Source: Methylococcaceae bacterium (GTDB lineage: Bacteria; Pseudomonadota; Gammaproteobacteria; Methylococcales; Methylomonadaceae). Taken from it: a DNA stretch of 35,750 bases. The stretch covers positions 1 through 35,750 of the forward strand of contig DAOUTG010000019.1 in the NCBI GenBank assembly GCA_030626845.1, written 5' to 3'. The notes beneath the pieces were generated by a model. That model was not told the DNA's origin and did not search any database. It saw only the letters and a program-made list of their open reading frames with translations. Below, piece after piece: positions 8,282 to 17,558 of this stretch (positions are counted from its first letter, which is position 1; each line of letters starts with the position of its first letter). Made by a program: the position numbers and the translations under genes.

Positions 8282-8392
8282 AGTGTTTTAATTTAGTCAT
8301 AAGATTTTTTACGGGTAAATATTAAAACTTAGGCTTTTATTCGAGCTGAACTAGCTAAACAGCTTACCCCATTTATAAAGGAAAGCAAGGTT

Positions 8393-9535
8393 TTAATGCG
8401 GATGTTTTCCCACCATAAAATAGCTAATAATAAAGGCTAATAAACAACAACTAGCAGCGACACTATAAACCATGGTTGCACCCAACTGATCCCAATAATA
8501 ACCGCTAAAAAGACTTCCTAGCATTCCACCTACGCCAAAACTGGTACTACTATAAAGTGCTTGCCCTTTACCTTGATGTTTATTCCCAAAATACTGATGA
8601 ATTAAATGAATACCCGCAACATGGGATGAACCAAAAGTGGCTGCATGTAATAATTGTGCAATAATAATCCAATAAAGTGAGTTTGCGGCAAAAGCAATGA
8701 TTAACCATCGTGTCATACTTAAAAATGCACTCCATAATAAAATATGGCGTAATGAAAATGCAGCTAATAATCGACGCATAAAAATAAATAGAATAACTTC
8801 AGCAACCACCGCTAATGCCCATAATTCACCGATAAAACGATTGGAATAGTCCAGTTGTTTTAAGTAAATTGAATAAAAAACATAATAAGGTGCGTGAGCT
8901 GCTTGCAAAAACATATACACTGTAAAAAAAGCAATCACCTCAGGTTTTTTTATAATGTGCCAAAGTCCCTTATCTTCCATTTGTTGATGGGCTATATTAG
9001 CCTCTGGGGTAATCAAGGTAATCAGCCAAATAGAAATAAATAAAACTAGGCTGATAATAGGTAAGGTATTAATAGGATTGTCATCTAATAATTCTCCAAT
9101 CCCCATTACTGCAACTACAAAACCGATAGAACCCCATAATCGAATTTGACTGTATTTATGCGGTTGATGTTTTAAATGAAATAAGGTCACCGCTTCAAAC
9201 TGTGGTAGCGCTGCATTCCAAAAAAAACTAAAACCCGCCGTAATGATAGCAAACCATAAATAACCTGTTTTAAACAAAAATCCTATGAATAAAAAAGCAG
9301 CAAAAAATGAGGCAAGACGAATAATTTTAAGACTTTTTCCCGTGTGATCGGCAATAGCTCCCCAAAGATTGGGGGCTATGATTTTTGTTGCCATCATAAC
9401 CGCTGAAAGCTCGCCAATTTCTAAAGCATTAAAACCTTTATTTTGTAAATAAAGACTCCAGTAAGGTAAAAAAGCACCAAGCGTTGCAAAGTAAAAAAAA
9501 TAAAAACTGGAAAGTCGCCAGTAAGGGACAGTCAT
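8393..9535 (-). CDS. MFS transporter, HcaT-like (MFS_1_like)
   Basis: The 380-residue protein has about 12 TM helices and matches the length of HcaT-type major facilitator proteins (about 379 residues). The N-terminal Y-W-R-L-S-S-F-Y-F-F-Y-F start and the G-x-x-A-D-H-x-G-x loop between TM2 and TM3 (G-A-I-A-D-H-T-G-K near 59-67) are characteristic of that group, as is the R-L-W-G-S-I-G-F in TM5. HcaT is annotated as a 3-phenylpropionate permease, but most relatives have no proven substrate. It is the first gene of a same-strand set followed after 111 bases by the LolA-like and MMPL genes; the gap makes a shared transcript possible but not certain. It is divergent from the rhomboid gene. Confidence 0.85.
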   Translation of the reverse strand: MTVPYWRLSSFYFFYFATLGAFLPYWSLYLQNKGFNALEIGELSAVMMATKIIAPNLWGAIADHTGKSLKIIRLASFFAAFLFIGFLFKTGYLWFAIITAGFSFFWNAALPQFEAVTLFHLKHQPHKYSQIRLWGSIGFVVAVMGIGELLDDNPINTLPIISLVLFISIWLITLITPEANIAHQQMEDKGLWHIIKKPEVIAFFTVYMFLQAAHAPYYVFYSIYLKQLDYSNRFIGELWALAVVAEVILFIFMRRLLAAFSLRHILLWSAFLSMTRWLIIAFAANSLYWIIIAQLLHAATFGSSHVAGIHLIHQYFGNKHQGKGQALYSSTSFGVGGMLGSLFSGYYWDQLGATMVYSVAASCCLLAFIISYFMVGKHPH

Positions 9536-9602
9536 TTAGATTATACTCATCAAGAAAAATTAATAGTTTAGCTTAATCACGAAATTTAAAAGGATTAACT
9601 GC

Positions 9603-10301
9603 ATGATACCCATTCGAGATTCAATTCCTAGCCGGACTCATCCTTATGTAAGCTGGATATTAATAGCAAGCTGTATTGCTATTTTTTTAAGTATGCAGTT
9701 TTTAATGACATTGCAACAGCAACATCATATATTATATTTTTATGGTGTTGTTCCTATTCGTTATTCTGACCCCCAATGGGCAATAAATTTTGGATTACCC
9801 CCCGCAGATTATGGGTTTTCATTTTTAAGTAGTTTATTTTTACATGGAGGATGGTTACATTTAATTTTTAATGTTTGGTTTATTTGGATTTTTGCTAAAA
9901 ATATTGAAGATAGCATGGGGCATGGGTTTTTTTTATTATTTTATTTATTATGCGGCGTTATTGCTATGTTAATTCAGTGGTACTTTACCCCTGAGTTAGC
10001 CTTACCTATCGTTGGCGCATCAGGGGCAATTGCAGGGGTTTTAGGAGCATATTTTTTTTTATTTCCTCACGCACGTGTAGTTATCTGGATACCTATATTT
10101 TTATTACCCGTATTTGTAGAAATTCCAGCGATTGCTTTTTTAGGTTTTTGGATGATTTTACAACTGCAAGAAGCGATGACCTCGGTTTTATTTGAAGGTG
10201 AGAGTGCGGGGGTTGCATGGTGGGCGCATGTGGGGGGGTTTATGGCAGGTGCAATTTTACATCGTTTATTTTTACGCGAAAACACCGCGAATGAAGAGTG
10301 A
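9603..10301 (+). CDS. Rhomboid-family intramembrane serine protease
   Basis: The 232-residue membrane protein carries the whole rhomboid active site: H86-x3-N90 in the H-G-G-W-L-H-L-I-F-N segment, S140 in G-A-S-G-A-I-A-G (138-145) and H209 in the last helix (A-H-V-G-G-F). These correspond to the oxyanion residues and the Ser/His dyad of GlpG. There are about six TM segments, with a long first loop (about 42-75) between TM1 and TM2. Enzymes of this family cut TM segments of membrane proteins in the lipid bilayer; the target here is unknown. This is the compact bacterial form without the N-terminal cytoplasmic domain of GlpG. The gene ends 69 bases before the convergent TMEM43-like gene, with a palindromic hairpin between them. 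Confidence 0.93.
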   Translation: MIPIRDSIPSRTHPYVSWILIASCIAIFLSMQFLMTLQQQHHILYFYGVVPIRYSDPQWAINFGLPPADYGFSFLSSLFLHGGWLHLIFNVWFIWIFAKNIEDSMGHGFFLLFYLLCGVIAMLIQWYFTPELALPIVGASGAIAGVLGAYFFLFPHARVVIWIPIFLLPVFVEIPAIAFLGFWMILQLQEAMTSVLFEGESAGVAWWAHVGGFMAGAILHRLFLRENTANEE

Positions 10302-10328
10302 TAAATTTATTTTTTTCGATGATTAATA

Positions 10329-10353
10329 GAGTCCAAAAATAGATTTTGGACTC
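10329..10353. terminator. Palindromic repeat copy A (convergent 3' ends; likely bidirectional terminator)
   Basis: Arms GAGTCCAAAA (10329-10338) and TTTTGGACTC (10344-10353) pair perfectly around a five-base loop. It lies between the ends of the rhomboid and TMEM43-family genes, so a transcript from either side would run into it. The A and T tracts inside the stem and the T-rich flank fit a factor-independent terminator, though the stem is only 10 bp. The same arms recur at 16237, 24026 and 35443. Confidence 0.65.
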
Positions 10354-10369
10354 CAAGTTTATTTCTTTA

Positions 10370-11527
10370 TTAAGCAATTTCTGGTTTGGAAATTTTATTT
10401 TTTCGAGGCATAAACTTTATTGCAATAATAATAGTAATAGCGACAGCAATTAATCCCCCTGCTAATAAAGGACGATAAGCAATCCATGCAAAAGCAATCG
10501 TTAACATGGCACAAGGTAACGTAATTAAAGCGGCTAGAATCTTTGTTCCCATCGCAATTAAATTACCCAGAAAAGGAAGGACACTCCCGAGTACTGCAAG
10601 CGGTTTAAACAACAAACTTAATCCTATCCACATCAATAATATACCCCCGATACGAATTCCCCAAGTTATCATCGTATTTTCTTTTTGTGCCGCCGTAAAC
10701 ATTACATTCGCATCCATTAATCCTAGTTTTAGCAAATCAATGGGACTGCCTGCTTGAGTTTGATAAGCCATAAAAGTATTGTATTTTTGTTGAGCAACTA
10801 AACTAATATCAGTCGGATTAACGACCTGAAAACTAATTTTCATATCGCCTACTTGCGGGTCATTAGGACGATCCCCTAAATAAAATTCATTGCCTGCTAA
10901 GGTTAATTTTTTACCCGATAGCGTGGTAGGAAGTTTAGCATCATGCAAACTTAAACTTGTTTTCGGGTCAATTGTATCAATTTGAGAAGCATTTAATTGA
11001 AAAGCTCCTAGTGTTACTTTTTGTGCCTGTATTGTTTTTTCTGGAAATAATCTACTTGGGTTATTATGACCAGACTCTTTAAACGAACTTGAATTAATTT
11101 CACTGCTATGCCAGCCTTTACTATAACTATAAGTTGTTTTGGTTTCTTTACTGCCCCCTACTTTTTCAGTGGTCGTACTTTCTTTATCTTCTTGCCATTG
11201 GTACATAGAAACATGACGGATTAATTTAATTGCAGTGGCAGATACATCAAAAACATCATCACGTAATAATTCTTTAGTCGTTGCAAGCCCTTGAGTATGC
11301 ACCAACTTATTATTATTCGTAGGATCAATTGTTTCAGAAGAAACAGAAATGACTAAGGCAAGTCCTTCTTTTAAACTATTATAGCGTTCAACGGAACGCC
11401 CTTCATTCCACCAAAGCAATGGAAATGCGGCAATAAATAGGAGAATACCCAATAAAATACCTTTGATAGAGCCTCCTAGACGACTAAACCAATTTTCATT
11501 AGTAATTTCGGTAAAAGAATCATTCAT
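10370..11527 (-). CDS. TMEM43-family membrane protein
   Basis: I chose the ATG at 11527 (385 residues) because an AAGAGG Shine-Dalgarno lies 7 bases before it; an ATG 22 codons further up has no such site and adds a segment unlike the family. The N-terminus has one TM helix followed by the family hallmark L-L-W-W-N-E-G-R (near residues 38-45). A long periplasmic region (about 55-285) follows, then three to four TM helices and a basic tail. This is the arrangement of bacterial relatives of human TMEM43/LUMA. The bacterial function is not known. The gene is divergent from cobD and convergent with the rhomboid gene; no functional link is visible. Confidence 0.82.
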   Translation of the reverse strand: MNDSFTEITNENWFSRLGGSIKGILLGILLFIAAFPLLWWNEGRSVERYNSLKEGLALVISVSSETIDPTNNNKLVHTQGLATTKELLRDDVFDVSATAIKLIRHVSMYQWQEDKESTTTEKVGGSKETKTTYSYSKGWHSSEINSSSFKESGHNNPSRLFPEKTIQAQKVTLGAFQLNASQIDTIDPKTSLSLHDAKLPTTLSGKKLTLAGNEFYLGDRPNDPQVGDMKISFQVVNPTDISLVAQQKYNTFMAYQTQAGSPIDLLKLGLMDANVMFTAAQKENTMITWGIRIGGILLMWIGLSLLFKPLAVLGSVLPFLGNLIAMGTKILAALITLPCAMLTIAFAWIAYRPLLAGGLIAVAITIIIAIKFMPRKNKISKPEIA

Positions 11528-11640
11528 TTGCAGCCTCTTATTATGGTTATTAATGAAGCCGTTATAGTAACAGTTGCTGATAAAATCAAACAACTGGTTA
11601 ATTAGACCAATCTCACAGTTATTACAAATAGGATTAATAT

Positions 11641-12555
11641 ATGGAATGGGTTATTGCCATTTTTAGTGCGGTACTCTTAGATTTATATTTTGGAGAACCT
11701 AAAAATGGACATCCTTTAATTGCTTTTGGACGATTTGCATCGTTTGTTGAAAAGATTTGTCTTAAAACGCAGCTTTCTGATTTTCATCAAAGAATAATGG
11801 GGGTGATCGCATTAATATTTATCATAGTTATTCTTATAGTCCCCCTTTATTATTTACAACAAGGGGCTTGGTTTAATTGGCTTATTGCGCCTATTATTTT
11901 ATATTTTTGTATCGCTGCAACCAGTTTAAAGCAACATGCTATCAGCGTATTTTCTGCTTTAGAAAAAAATGACTTAAAATTAGCTCGAAAAAAAGTAGCG
12001 ATGATAGTCAGCCGAGATTGTACTAAAATGGACGCTTTAGCGGTTCGCAGAGCAACTTTAGAATCGGTATTGGAAAATGGGGCAGATGCTATTTTCGCAC
12101 CTTTATTTTGGTTTGTTATTGGGGGCGTTTTAGGCGTTGTATTATATCGTTTAAGCAATACCTTAGATGCGATGTGGGGTTATAAAAATCAGCGATATTT
12201 ATATTTTGGTTGGGCAGCGGCACGTTTAGATGATATTTTAAATTTTATCCCCGCACGATTAACTGCAATGAGTTATATCCTTCTTGGAAACACCCGTTTA
12301 GGTTGGTATTGTTGGTTGTGTCAAGCTAAATTATTAGAAAGTCCTAATGGCGGTGTCGTAATGACAGCAGGCGCTGGAGGTTTAAATTTAAAATTGGGCG
12401 GAACAGCTTCTTATCACGGAAAAGATAAAGAAAAACCTTTTTTTGGGGGAGCTAATTTACCGACTAATCATGATATTAAACGCGCAAACCGACTGATTAA
12501 CTTAAGTTTAATTTTATGGCTTGCCGTGTTAGCCGTTATCAGTATATTTATTTAA
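11641..12555 (+). CDS. cobD: Adenosylcobinamide-phosphate synthase (CobD/CbiB family)
   Basis: The 304-residue membrane protein has the family's N-terminal G-E-P-x3-H-P motif (19-25) and the central signature N-T-L-D-A-M-W-G-Y-K-N (about 168-178), followed by F-G-W-A-A-A-R-L-D-D and F-I-P-A-R-L. CobD/CbiB joins aminopropanol (phosphate) to adenosylcobyric acid in the inner membrane, late in B12 synthesis. A downstream G-A-G-G-L-N-L-K-L-G-G motif (about 245-255) also fits. No other cobalamin gene and no recognisable B12 riboswitch lies beside it, so it is an orphan here; the rest of the pathway must be elsewhere, or the cell salvages corrinoids. Its TAA is followed directly by the ATG of the RnfB-like gene, so the two are co-translated. 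Confidence 0.92.
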   Translation: MEWVIAIFSAVLLDLYFGEPKNGHPLIAFGRFASFVEKICLKTQLSDFHQRIMGVIALIFIIVILIVPLYYLQQGAWFNWLIAPIILYFCIAATSLKQHAISVFSALEKNDLKLARKKVAMIVSRDCTKMDALAVRRATLESVLENGADAIFAPLFWFVIGGVLGVVLYRLSNTLDAMWGYKNQRYLYFGWAAARLDDILNFIPARLTAMSYILLGNTRLGWYCWLCQAKLLESPNGGVVMTAGAGGLNLKLGGTASYHGKDKEKPFFGGANLPTNHDIKRANRLINLSLILWLAVLAVISIFI

Positions 12556-13113
12556 ATGAATCAAGAAATAGTAGAAAAAATCAATGCGTTATTACCTCAA
12601 ACTCAATGTACTCGCTGTGGCTTTCAAGGCTGTGAACCTTATGCTAAGGCATTAGCGAATAATGAGGTCGATATTAATCAATGTCCACCAGGGGGAGATA
12701 AAACTATTCACGCTTTGGCACATTTATTAGATAAAACCATTAAACCATTAAACCCAAAGTTTGGTGAATATCAATTACCTCATGTTGCGGTTATTATTGA
12801 AAAAGATTGTATTGGCTGTGCAAAATGTCTTGTTGTTTGTCCTGTTGATGCGATTTTAGGCGCGTCTAAAATGATGCACACAGTTATTGCAGATGAATGT
12901 ACGGGCTGTGAACTTTGTATATCCCCTTGTCCTGTTGATTGTATTGTCATGGAGGTTACTGAAAAAAAATATAAGCCTTCTTTAGCAAAACAACGCTATG
13001 AAGCTAAACAACAGCGATTGATTTCTTTGAAAGAAGAACAACAAGCGCGTACTAAGAAAAAAAAGGCAGCTTTAATGGCAATGATGAAAGCAAGAGCTAC
13101 TGCCAAATTCTAA
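12556..13113 (+). CDS. rnfB: RnfB-like polyferredoxin without membrane anchor
   Basis: The 185-residue protein begins straight at the RnfB Fes domain, with four cysteines C18, C21, C26 and C43 for one 4Fe-4S cluster. Two further ferredoxin-type motifs follow (C-x2-C-x2-C-x3-C-P around residues 86-96 and 115-126) and a Lys/Ala-rich C-terminal tail. Membrane-bound RnfB has an N-terminal TM helix of about 25 residues; none is present here or in frame upstream, since the preceding codon is the cobD stop. No rnfA, C, D, G or E is adjacent. Stand-alone RnfB-like genes are common in proteobacteria and probably work as soluble electron carriers, but the partner is unknown. Its 3' end overlaps pncC by 4 bases, tail to tail. 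Confidence 0.82.
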   Translation: MNQEIVEKINALLPQTQCTRCGFQGCEPYAKALANNEVDINQCPPGGDKTIHALAHLLDKTIKPLNPKFGEYQLPHVAVIIEKDCIGCAKCLVVCPVDAILGASKMMHTVIADECTGCELCISPCPVDCIVMEVTEKKYKPSLAKQRYEAKQQRLISLKEEQQARTKKKKAALMAMMKARATAKF

Positions 13114-13586
13114 TTGTAATATTCAGTTAATGCTTGTTCTATTGCCTGTTGTCTAATTTGCAGGCGATCCCCTTTAAATAAATATTTTTTTACTATAGCA
13201 GGAGAATTTTTATGCTGCCAAGCAATAAAAACAGTGCCTACGGGTTTTTCTTTGCTTCCGCCTGAAGGGCCTGCAATACCTGTCACTGAAATAGCATAAT
13301 CTGCATGACTATTTTTTAAAACCCCTGAGACCATTTCTAATGCAATATTGGCACTCACCGCACCAAAGATGTCTAAGGTTTGTTGATTAACCCCCAACAT
13401 TTCTATTTTAGATTCATTACTATAAGTTACAAAGCCCCGTTCAAACCAGTGTGAAGAGCCTGCTATTTCAGTGATAACGTGAGCAATTCCACCGCCTGTA
13501 CAAGATTCTGCAACCGCAAGCATTAATCTTTGTTGTTGTAATTTTCTGCCTAATTCCGTTGCTAGGGTCATTAATTGTATTTCCAT
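13110..13586 (-). CDS. pncC: Nicotinamide-nucleotide amidase (CinA C-terminal domain protein)
   Basis: The 158-residue protein is the stand-alone C-terminal domain of CinA. It shows the typical A-E-S-C-T-G-G motif (25-31), the F-x-x-G-x-V-T-Y-S-N segment (about 48-57), and [11 protein letters not shown] (about 100-110), which contain the Ser/Lys-type catalytic residues. It deamidates nicotinamide mononucleotide to nicotinate mononucleotide in pyridine nucleotide recycling. The gene is divergent from mutS, with only 36 bases between the two starts. In many gammaproteobacteria cinA/pncC sits next to mutS or recA, which supports the call. Confidence 0.92.
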   Translation of the reverse strand: MEIQLMTLATELGRKLQQQRLMLAVAESCTGGGIAHVITEIAGSSHWFERGFVTYSNESKIEMLGVNQQTLDIFGAVSANIALEMVSGVLKNSHADYAISVTGIAGPSGGSKEKPVGTVFIAWQHKNSPAIVKKYLFKGDRLQIRQQAIEQALTEYYN

Positions 13587-13622
13587 AATGTATCTTCACT
13601 TTGATTTCGTTAAAATAGCGTA

Positions 13623-16187
13623 ATGACAACACAAAAAAATGCCGTACAACATACGCCGATGATGCAACAATATTTGCATATCAAATCACAGCATCCCGAT
13701 ACCCTAGTTTTTTATCGGATGGGTGATTTTTATGAACTTTTCTTTGATGATGCTAAAAAGGCGGCACAATTACTAGATATTACTTTAACTAGTCGTGGAA
13801 AAACCGCGGGTATTCCCATTCCAATGGCAGGGATTCCTCATCATGCAGCAGAAAATTATATTGCACGGTTATTAAAGCAAAATCAATCGGTTGCGATGTG
13901 TGAGCAAATAGGTGATCCTGCCACCTCTAAAGGGCCTGTTGAGCGTAAAGTGGTACGAATTATCACTCCTGCCACCGTCACCGATGAAGCTTTACTTGAG
14001 GACAGACAAGATAATTTATTAGTCGCACTTAGCTGGAAAAATGATACTTATGGTATTGCTTGTTTAGATGTTTCCAGTGGGCGTTTTATTTTACAAGAAG
14101 TCAAAACAACGGCCCAATTATACACTGAAATTGAACGTCTTAATCCTGCGGAATTATTAATTAGTGAAAATTGGCAACCGCCCTTAATTATTACGGAAAG
14201 ACGCGGCTTATGTAAGCGTCCTCCTTGGCATTTTGACAGCGAAACGGCTAAACAGCGTTTATTAACACAATTTAATGTGCTTGACCTTAAAGGCTTTGGT
14301 TGTGAACAAATGAAACTAGCCATTGCGGCAAGTGGTTGTCTTCTCCAATATTTAAAAGATAATCAGCAAAATTTTTTACCCCATTTACAGGGGATTACCG
14401 TTGAAAAGAGTAGCCATTGTATTGAATTAGATGCGGCAAGTCGGCGTAATTTGGAGTTAGATTTTCATCCTACTGGCAACACACAATACACCTTATTTGG
14501 GGTTTTGGATAAAACGAGTACCTCGATGGGAAGTCGTTGTTTGAGACGTTGGATAAATCGTCCTTTACGCGATCATAATATATTAAATGCGCGGTATAGT
14601 TGTATCGAAAGTTTATTAGAACAATCACGCTATCAGTCGCTTCAAGAAATTCTTAGACACGTCGGCGATATTGAGCGTATTAGTTCTCGAATAGCCCTTA
14701 AATCAGCCCGTCCTCGTGATTTAGTAACCCTTAGGCAAACGCTTTCCGTATTACCTGAATTACAGCAGCAACTTAATTTAACCGAAAACCCACATTTAAT
14801 TGCTTTAGCACAAAAATTGGGCGATTATCCCCCACTTTTATTATTATTAGAAGGTGCTATTATTGAAAATCCCCCCGTTTTAATTCGTGATGGCGGGGTA
14901 TTGGCAGATAATTATAATAAAACCTTAGATGAATTAAGAAACTTAAGTCAGAATGCAGACCAATTTTTAATTGAAATGGAAGCCCGAGAAAGAAAAGTAA
15001 CAGGGATTAAAAACTTAAAAGTTAGTTATAATCGGGTTCATGGGTTTTATATCGAAGTGTCTCGTTTGCAGAGTGATAAAACCCCTATCCATTACACCCG
15101 TAAGCAAACTTTAAAAAGTACAGAGCGTTATATTACCGAAGAATTAAAAATCTTTGAAGATAAAGTGTTAAGTGCGCGGGGAAAAGCATTAAGTTTTGAA
15201 AAAACGTTATATGATGAATTGTTAGGCATTATTGCTCAAGATTTAGCGGGATTACAACAATCTGCAATTGCTTTAGCTGAGTTAGATGTTATCAGTTGTT
15301 TTAGTGAACGTGCTGATAATTTAGACTTAAACCGTCCCGAATTAAAAACAAAAATAGGATTAAGCATTGAGGCTGGACGACATATTGTTGTTGAACAAGT
15401 CTCAAAAACCCCTTTTGTGGCAAATGATGTTTGTTTTTCACCTCAACGACGAATGTTAATAATTACAGGACCTAATATGGGGGGGAAATCAACTTATATG
15501 CGTCAAACAGCCTTGATTGTGTTATTAATTCATATTGGCTGTTATGTCCCTGCAAAATTAGCTAGTTGTGGTATTATTGATAAAATTTTCACACGGATTG
15601 GGGCATCGGATGATTTAGCTAGTGGACGCTCAACATTTATGGTTGAAATGTCGGAAACGGCTAATATTTTACATAATGCCACCGCAAATAGTTTAATCTT
15701 AATGGATGAAATTGGACGGGGAACTAGCACCTTTGATGGTTTGTCCTTAGCATGGGCTGCGGCTGAACATTTGGCAAAAATTACTAAAGCATTTACCTTG
15801 TTTGCAACCCATTATTTTGAATTAACGACCTTAGCCGATGAACATAAGACAATTTATAATTTACATTTAGAAGCCAAAGAACATGGAGATAAAATTATCT
15901 TTTTACATGCGGTAAAAGAAGGCGCAGCTAATCAAAGTTATGGCTTACAAGTAGCAGCATTAGCAGGTGTTCCTAGTTTAGTGATTGAACAGGCGAAATT
16001 AAAATTACAGCATTTAGAAAATAAAGCTTATCAAGAACAGCAAATAGAAAGTGATGAGGGGCAAATTGATTTATTTTCAGCCCAAGAGCATCATCCTGTT
16101 TTGAGTCTTTTAGCTGAGATTAATCCTGATGAGATAACGCCTAAAAAAGCCTTGGAATTGCTTTATAGGTTTAAGAATTTAGCATAA
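13623..16187 (+). CDS. mutS: DNA mismatch repair protein MutS
   Basis: The 854-residue protein is full length (E. coli MutS 853). The mismatch-reading F-x-E is present as F36-Y-E38 in G-D-F-Y-E-L-F, with the same numbering as E. coli. The ATPase has Walker A G-P-N-M-G-G-K-S at 616-623, Walker B L-I-L-M-D-E, and the following G-R-G-T-S-T-F-D-G loop. The last 50 residues hold a D-L-F-S-type beta-clamp-like segment (Q-I-D-L-F-S) and a tetramerisation-type end. MutS binds mismatches and starts MutL-dependent repair. It is transcribed away from pncC; the space to the next gene is filled by a degenerate repeat. Confidence 0.98.
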   Translation: MTTQKNAVQHTPMMQQYLHIKSQHPDTLVFYRMGDFYELFFDDAKKAAQLLDITLTSRGKTAGIPIPMAGIPHHAAENYIARLLKQNQSVAMCEQIGDPATSKGPVERKVVRIITPATVTDEALLEDRQDNLLVALSWKNDTYGIACLDVSSGRFILQEVKTTAQLYTEIERLNPAELLISENWQPPLIITERRGLCKRPPWHFDSETAKQRLLTQFNVLDLKGFGCEQMKLAIAASGCLLQYLKDNQQNFLPHLQGITVEKSSHCIELDAASRRNLELDFHPTGNTQYTLFGVLDKTSTSMGSRCLRRWINRPLRDHNILNARYSCIESLLEQSRYQSLQEILRHVGDIERISSRIALKSARPRDLVTLRQTLSVLPELQQQLNLTENPHLIALAQKLGDYPPLLLLLEGAIIENPPVLIRDGGVLADNYNKTLDELRNLSQNADQFLIEMEARERKVTGIKNLKVSYNRVHGFYIEVSRLQSDKTPIHYTRKQTLKSTERYITEELKIFEDKVLSARGKALSFEKTLYDELLGIIAQDLAGLQQSAIALAELDVISCFSERADNLDLNRPELKTKIGLSIEAGRHIVVEQVSKTPFVANDVCFSPQRRMLIITGPNMGGKSTYMRQTALIVLLIHIGCYVPAKLASCGIIDKIFTRIGASDDLASGRSTFMVEMSETANILHNATANSLILMDEIGRGTSTFDGLSLAWAAAEHLAKITKAFTLFATHYFELTTLADEHKTIYNLHLEAKEHGDKIIFLHAVKEGAANQSYGLQVAALAGVPSLVIEQAKLKLQHLENKAYQEQQIESDEGQIDLFSAQEHHPVLSLLAEINPDEITPKKALELLYRFKNLA

Positions 16188-16205
16188 ATGAATCATTTTC
16201 ATTCA

Positions 16206-16286
16206 AAATAAATTACTTATAAATCAATGAAATACAGGAGTAAAAAACATGTTTTGGACTCCAATTTATATTTTTGTCATGTACAG
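16206..16286. repeat. Palindromic repeat copy B inside a truncated MITE-like element
   Basis: This matches, in inverted orientation, the element at 35419-35525: a shared segment around AAATAAATTACTTATAAATC, the hairpin core at 16237-16262 (GGAGTA... with GTTTTGGACTCC), and the right terminal repeat TTTTTGTCATGTACAG at 16271-16286. The expected left terminal repeat is absent, replaced by sequence next to the mutS stop, so this is a decayed copy. The left hairpin arm has an uncompensated change (TAAAAAAC against TCCAAAAC). It lies just after mutS and could still slow or end transcription. Confidence 0.7.
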
Positions 16287-16328
16287 TCAGTTTATATTTA
16301 ATTACTTAAAATCTATACGAGGAAAATA

Positions 16329-16745
16329 ATGGAAGCAAAAGTTAAATGGGTTGATGGAAGGATGTTTGTTGGTGAAACAGGCAGTGGTCATGCCGTTATT
16401 ATGGATGGGCCTCCTAGTCATGGGGGACGTAATATGGGGATTCGTCCTATGGAAATGATTTTACTCGGTGTCGGGGGGTGTTCGTCTTTTGATGTCATTG
16501 AAATTTTACAAAAAGGTCGGCACAATGTTATTGATTGTATTGCTGAAGTAAGTGCCGAACGCGTTGATACTGTTCCCAGTATATTTAGTAAAATTCATTT
16601 ACATTTTATAGTCACAGGATCTGATTTAAAAGCATCCGTAGTCGAACGTGCCGTAAAATTATCCGCAGAAAAATATTGCTCTGCATCCATCATGTTATCT
16701 AAAAGTGTCACTATTACGCATGATTTTGAAATAATCAATACCTAA
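16329..16745 (+). CDS. OsmC-family (YhfA-like) peroxide-reductase-fold protein
   Basis: The 138-residue protein has the OsmC fold signature: G-V-G-G-C51-S-S-F-D on the central helix and a second cysteine C117 in E-K-Y-C-S. In Ohr/OsmC enzymes these two cysteines are the peroxidatic and resolving pair that reduce organic hydroperoxides. The R-P-M-E-M-I-L motif (39-45) matches the YhfA subgroup, whose own physiological role is not settled. A GAGGAA Shine-Dalgarno 5 bases before the ATG fixes the start. The gene ends 1 base before the convergent glycosyltransferase gene. Confidence 0.88.
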   Translation: MEAKVKWVDGRMFVGETGSGHAVIMDGPPSHGGRNMGIRPMEMILLGVGGCSSFDVIEILQKGRHNVIDCIAEVSAERVDTVPSIFSKIHLHFIVTGSDLKASVVERAVKLSAEKYCSASIMLSKSVTITHDFEIINT

Positions 16746-16746
16746 T

Positions 16747-17556
16747 TTAATTGTTTAACCCCTTTTCGGCACGTATAAAATTAGCATCATTTAAACGTTG
16801 CATTAAGCGTTGATAATTTTCCTGTTCTGCATTTCTATCATTTTGAAGATGCCAAAGATGTAGAACAGGCAATGCAAAACGTCCTTCTTTACGTTTAATT
16901 CCTAAATGAATTAAGCGAATCACCAAGTCAGAATCCTCATAACCCCAACCTTCAAATAATTGATCAAACCCATTCACGCTAATAAAATCATTTTTCCAAA
17001 TAGCCAGATTACAGGTCATGGCTTTTTGCCAGCGTCGTGGATGGCATAAACGAAACGTTTCAAAGGGGAGATAAATCAGCGGTAATAAACGATTGATCTC
17101 ACCTTGTAATCGCCATTTTATAAAATTAATTTTACTTTGCAGGTATAAAGGTAAATGTTTTTTTAATACCACTTGAGTAAAATTCTGACTCAACAATACA
17201 CGATTTCCAGGCACAAAATAACCTTTCTTTGCAAATTGTCGATGACGTTTAATAAAATGAGGAAAAACAACACAATCGCCATCAATAAACACTAAATAAT
17301 CACCCGCACTCATTGCCACTGCTTTATTACGTATTGTGCCTGCTCTAAAACCTTTATCTTCATGAAAACAATGTTTCAATAAAACAGGGCTTTGTTTGTC
17401 AAGTTGGTTAATTAATATCGTTGTCGCTATTTTTGAGCCGTCATCAGCAATAATAATTTCAAATGCTAAATCTTCCTGAGCAAATAAACTCTGTACACAG
17501 GCACTCAGTGCATCTTCCCAATTATAAGTGGTAATAATAACGGAGATTAAGCGCAT
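16747..17556 (-). CDS. GT2-family glycosyltransferase with galactosyltransferase-like C-terminus
   Basis: The 269-residue GT-A enzyme begins with I-S-V-I-I-T-T-Y-N-W (4-13), has D-D-G-S at 38-41 and the metal-binding D92-G-D94 motif. Its second half carries the N-G-F-D-x3-E-G-W-G-Y-E-D-S-D-L block (about 208-223), the Glyco_transf_7C pattern of the catalytic and acceptor side. It ends with the L-H-L-W-H motif (about 245-249). It lacks TM helices and acts at the cytoplasmic face. It follows the WaaE-like gene after 2 bases, in the same operon as the O-antigen-ligase-like gene, so a step in lipopolysaccharide core or a related glycan is likely. Donor and acceptor sugars cannot be inferred. Confidence 0.88.
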   Translation of the reverse strand: MRLISVIITTYNWEDALSACVQSLFAQEDLAFEIIIADDGSKIATTILINQLDKQSPVLLKHCFHEDKGFRAGTIRNKAVAMSAGDYLVFIDGDCVVFPHFIKRHRQFAKKGYFVPGNRVLLSQNFTQVVLKKHLPLYLQSKINFIKWRLQGEINRLLPLIYLPFETFRLCHPRRWQKAMTCNLAIWKNDFISVNGFDQLFEGWGYEDSDLVIRLIHLGIKRKEGRFALPVLHLWHLQNDRNAEQENYQRLMQRLNDANFIRAEKGLNN

Positions 17557-17558
17557 GA

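Noticed and set aside
5340-9535. Aryl polyene biosynthetic cluster
   Set aside because: Only the exporter and the LolA-like gene match; ketosynthases, dehydratases, acyltransferases and carrier proteins are absent.
11594-11640. Cobalamin riboswitch upstream of cobD
   Set aside because: The gap to the divergent gene is too short (113 bases from its chosen start) and shows no B12-box-like sequence.
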